Source of the DNA: Oscillospiraceae bacterium
GTDB lineage: Bacteria > Bacillota > Clostridia > Oscillospirales > Oscillospiraceae
Reading direction: 5' to 3'
Assembly (NCBI GenBank): GCA_017405545.1
Contig: JAFRAF010000257.1
Coordinates: forward strand, 1 to 6,498
Length of the DNA: 6,498 nucleotides
Shown: piece by piece, positions 4,360-6,498 of the stretch
Position numbering within the stretch: position 1 is the first letter of the stretch
Layout: each line of letters begins with the position of its first letter
Position numbers and translations under genes: made by a program
Notes under the pieces: model-generated
Database searches by the model: none
The model's input: only the letters and a program-made list of their open reading frames with translations
What the model was told of the DNA's origin: nothing

Positions 4360-6498
4360 ATGAAGTACGATTTTGACAGGATAGAGAAAAAATGGCAGAA
4401 GATCTGGGATGAGACGGGGGCCTTCAAGGCCGTCACCGGCTCTGATAAGCCCAAGTTCTACGGACTTATTGAGTTCCCGTACCCCTCGGGACAGGGCCTG
4501 CATGTGGGCCATCCGCGCCCCTACACCGCCCTTGATATAGTGACGAGAAAGAGACGCACGGACGTCTACAACGTGCTGGTCCCCATAGGCTTTGACGCTT
4601 TCGGCCTGCCCGCGGAGAACTATGCCATAAAGAACCATGTGCACCCCAGCAAGGTGACCCAGGAGAATATAAGCAATTTTACCGCCCAGCTCAAGATGCT
4701 CGGCTTCGGCTTCGATTGGGACAGAGTTGTGGACACCACGGATCCCGAGTACTACAAGTGGACACAGTGGATATTCCTCAAACTGCTGGAAAACGGACTG
4801 GCATACAAGAGCACCATGCCTGTCAACTGGTGCACCTCCTGCAAATGCGTGCTGGCCAATGAGGAGGTCGTGGACGGCGTATGCGCCATCTGCGGCAGCG
4901 AGGTCGTCCGCCGCGGCAAGAGCCAGTGGATGCTCAAGATCACCGAATATGCACAGCGCCTCATCGACGATCTGGACACTGTGGATTTTATAGAGAGGGT
5001 CAAGACCCAGCAGCGCAACTGGATAGGCCGTTCTGTGGGCGCCGAGGTGAACTTCCCCACCACCGAGGGCGACACGCTCTGCGTCTTCACAACCCGCGCC
5101 GACACCCTGTTCGGGGCCACATATATGGTCATGTCCCCCGAGCACGAGCTGGTGGAGAAGTGGGCGGACAAGCTGGAGAATCTCGATGAGGTCAGGTCCT
5201 ATCAGGCCGCCGCCGCCAAGAAGTCCGACTTTGAGCGGACAGAACTGAGCAAGGAGAAGACCGGCGTCGAGCTGAAGGGCGTGCGGGCCATCAACCCCGT
5301 GACCGGCGAGGAGATACCCATTTTCATCTCCGACTACGTGCTTGCCAGCTACGGCACCGGCGCAATTATGGCCGTACCCGCACATGACCAGCGCGACTGG
5401 GACTTCGCCGACAAGTTCGGCCTGCCCATAATCGAGGTGGTTCAGGGCGGTGATGTCACAAAGGAGGCCTTTGTGGCCAAGGACGACAGCGCCATTATGG
5501 TGAATTCCGGCTTCCTCAACGGCATGGCTGTCAAGGACGCCATACCCGTGATGATAAAGTGGCTCGAGGAGAAGGGCCTGGGCAAGGAGACTGTCAACTA
5601 CAAGCTCAGAGACTGGGTATTCTCCCGTCAGCGCTACTGGGGCGAGCCGATCCCTGTTGTGCACTGCCCGAAATGCGGCTGTGTGCCCCTCAAGGAGGAG
5701 GACCTGCCTCTGCTCCTGCCGGAGGTGGACAGCTACGAGCCCACCGATACGGGCGAGTCGCCCCTGTCCAAGATGAGAGACTGGGTGGAGACCACCTGTC
5801 CCAGGTGCGGCGGACCTGCGGAGCGCGAGACGGACACCATGCCCCAGTGGGCGGGGTCCAGCTGGTATTTCCTCCGCTATACCGACGCCAGGAACAAGGA
5901 CGCTCTGGCCTCAAAGGAGGCGCTGGACTACTGGATGCCCGTCGACTGGTACAACGGCGGCATGGAGCACACCACTCTGCATCTGCTGTATTCCCGCTTC
6001 TGGCACAAATTCCTCTACGACATCGGCGTAGTACCCACGCCGGAGCCCTATATGAAGCGCACAAGCCACGGCATGATACTGGGCTCGGACGGACAGAAGA
6101 TGTCCAAGTCCAGAGGCAACGTGGTCAATCCCAACGACATCGTGGCGGCATACGGCGCCGATACGCTCAGACTCTACATCATGTTCATGGGCGACTTTGA
6201 GAAGGCCGCTCCCTGGAACGACAACGCGGTCAAGGGCTGCAAGCGCTTCCTGGACAGAATATGGAATCTGGCCGAGAAGCGGATAGGAGGCGACGACGCC
6301 ATCTCCGAGGCGAACGCCGCCGTCGTACACCGCACCATAAAGAAGGTGGGCGAGGACATAGAGAACATGAAGTTCAACACCGCAATCGCCGCCCTTATGA
6401 CCATGGTCAACGAGTTCTACGACAAGGCCCCGTCCAGAGGGGATGTTAAGATGCTCCTGAGCCTGCTGTCACCCTTTGCCCCCCACATAGCCGACGAG
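4360..6498 (+). CDS. leuS: Leucyl-tRNA synthetase, class I (3' end cut by the window)
   Basis: The first 713 codons of LeuRS; family members are usually about 800-870 aa, so the C-terminal anticodon-binding and tail regions are missing. It charges tRNA-Leu with leucine using ATP. Seen in order: [14 protein letters not shown] with the HIGH-type motif HVGH at 48-51; a Cys4 zinc knuckle C158/C161/C175/C178; the CP1 editing domain with [10 protein letters not shown] (243-252) and [19 protein letters not shown] from 332, where D346 is the likely conserved editing Asp; [16 protein letters not shown]; a second Cys pair set C436/C439 and C480/C483; [11 protein letters not shown]; and KMSKS at 580-584. 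The ATG at 4360 has GAGG at 4346-4349 upstream. Only 15 nt separate it from rsfS, so there is no room for its own T-box leader. Confidence 0.98.
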   Translation, partial: MKYDFDRIEKKWQKIWDETGAFKAVTGSDKPKFYGLIEFPYPSGQGLHVGHPRPYTALDIVTRKRRTDVYNVLVPIGFDAFGLPAENYAIKNHVHPSKVTQENISNFTAQLKMLGFGFDWDRVVDTTDPEYYKWTQWIFLKLLENGLAYKSTMPVNWCTSCKCVLANEEVVDGVCAICGSEVVRRGKSQWMLKITEYAQRLIDDLDTVDFIERVKTQQRNWIGRSVGAEVNFPTTEGDTLCVFTTRADTLFGATYMVMSPEHELVEKWADKLENLDEVRSYQAAAAKKSDFERTELSKEKTGVELKGVRAINPVTGEEIPIFISDYVLASYGTGAIMAVPAHDQRDWDFADKFGLPIIEVVQGGDVTKEAFVAKDDSAIMVNSGFLNGMAVKDAIPVMIKWLEEKGLGKETVNYKLRDWVFSRQRYWGEPIPVVHCPKCGCVPLKEEDLPLLLPEVDSYEPTDTGESPLSKMRDWVETTCPRCGGPAERETDTMPQWAGSSWYFLRYTDARNKDALASKEALDYWMPVDWYNGGMEHTTLHLLYSRFWHKFLYDIGVVPTPEPYMKRTSHGMILGSDGQKMSKSRGNVVNPNDIVAAYGADTLRLYIMFMGDFEKAAPWNDNAVKGCKRFLDRIWNLAEKRIGGDDAISEANAAVVHRTIKKVGEDIENMKFNTAIAALMTMVNEFYDKAPSRGDVKMLLSLLSPFAPHIADE

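Noticed and set aside
4357..5664. 435-codon open frame on the minus strand opposite leuS
   Set aside because: It lies entirely antisense to unmistakable LeuRS motifs, and its His/Gly/Leu/Val-rich translation looks like a shadow frame.

Overview
The window is one strand of closely packed housekeeping genes, all on the + strand, from what looks like a chromosomal operon of a Clostridia-type Bacillota. Oscillospirales / Ruminococcaceae-like is my best guess. The evidence is the gene order (yhbY - nadD - yqeK - LCP - rsfS - leuS is a familiar Firmicutes run), strong AGGAGG-type Shine-Dalgarno sites, moderately GC-rich coding sequence with frequent ATA, AGA and AGG codons, and the style of the LCP and LeuRS proteins. 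The lineage is an inference from memory; no database was searched.

Layout: the 3' end of ftsY (SRP receptor GTPase, 2-385) overlaps rdgB (XTP/dITP pyrophosphatase, 382-993) by 4 nt. A 93-nt gap with no clear feature precedes yhbY (CRM-domain ribosome-associated RNA-binding protein, 1087-1383). Next is a single 389-codon gene fusing NadD (NaMN adenylyltransferase) to a YqeK-type HD-domain Ap4A hydrolase (1399-2568). After 63 nt comes a 63-codon ORF (2632-2823), then an LCP-family (LytR-CpsA-Psr) cell-wall ligase (2842-3951), rsfS (ribosomal silencing factor, 3979-4344) and the first 713 codons of leuS (4360 to the window end). Gaps between genes are otherwise 15-27 nt. No rho-independent terminator, tRNA, rRNA, mobile element or CRISPR array is visible.

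How the genes fit together: most products serve translation and its supply. FtsY targets ribosomes to the membrane, YhbY and RsfS act on the large ribosomal subunit, and LeuRS charges tRNA. NadD makes NAD precursor. The YqeK domain is expected to remove Ap4A, a known by-product of aminoacyl-tRNA synthetases. RdgB cleans the nucleotide pool. The LCP protein is the one cell-envelope gene.

The most interesting point is that the 63-codon ORF and the LCP gene are in the same reading frame, separated only by one TAG codon and six sense codons. Together they read like one LCP protein with a normal long cytoplasmic tail, interrupted by an amber codon. The other two genes ending in TAG both have a second stop immediately after it. 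There is also a near-consensus extended -10 sigma-A promoter inside the YqeK-coding part. I see no wholly new multi-gene system here.
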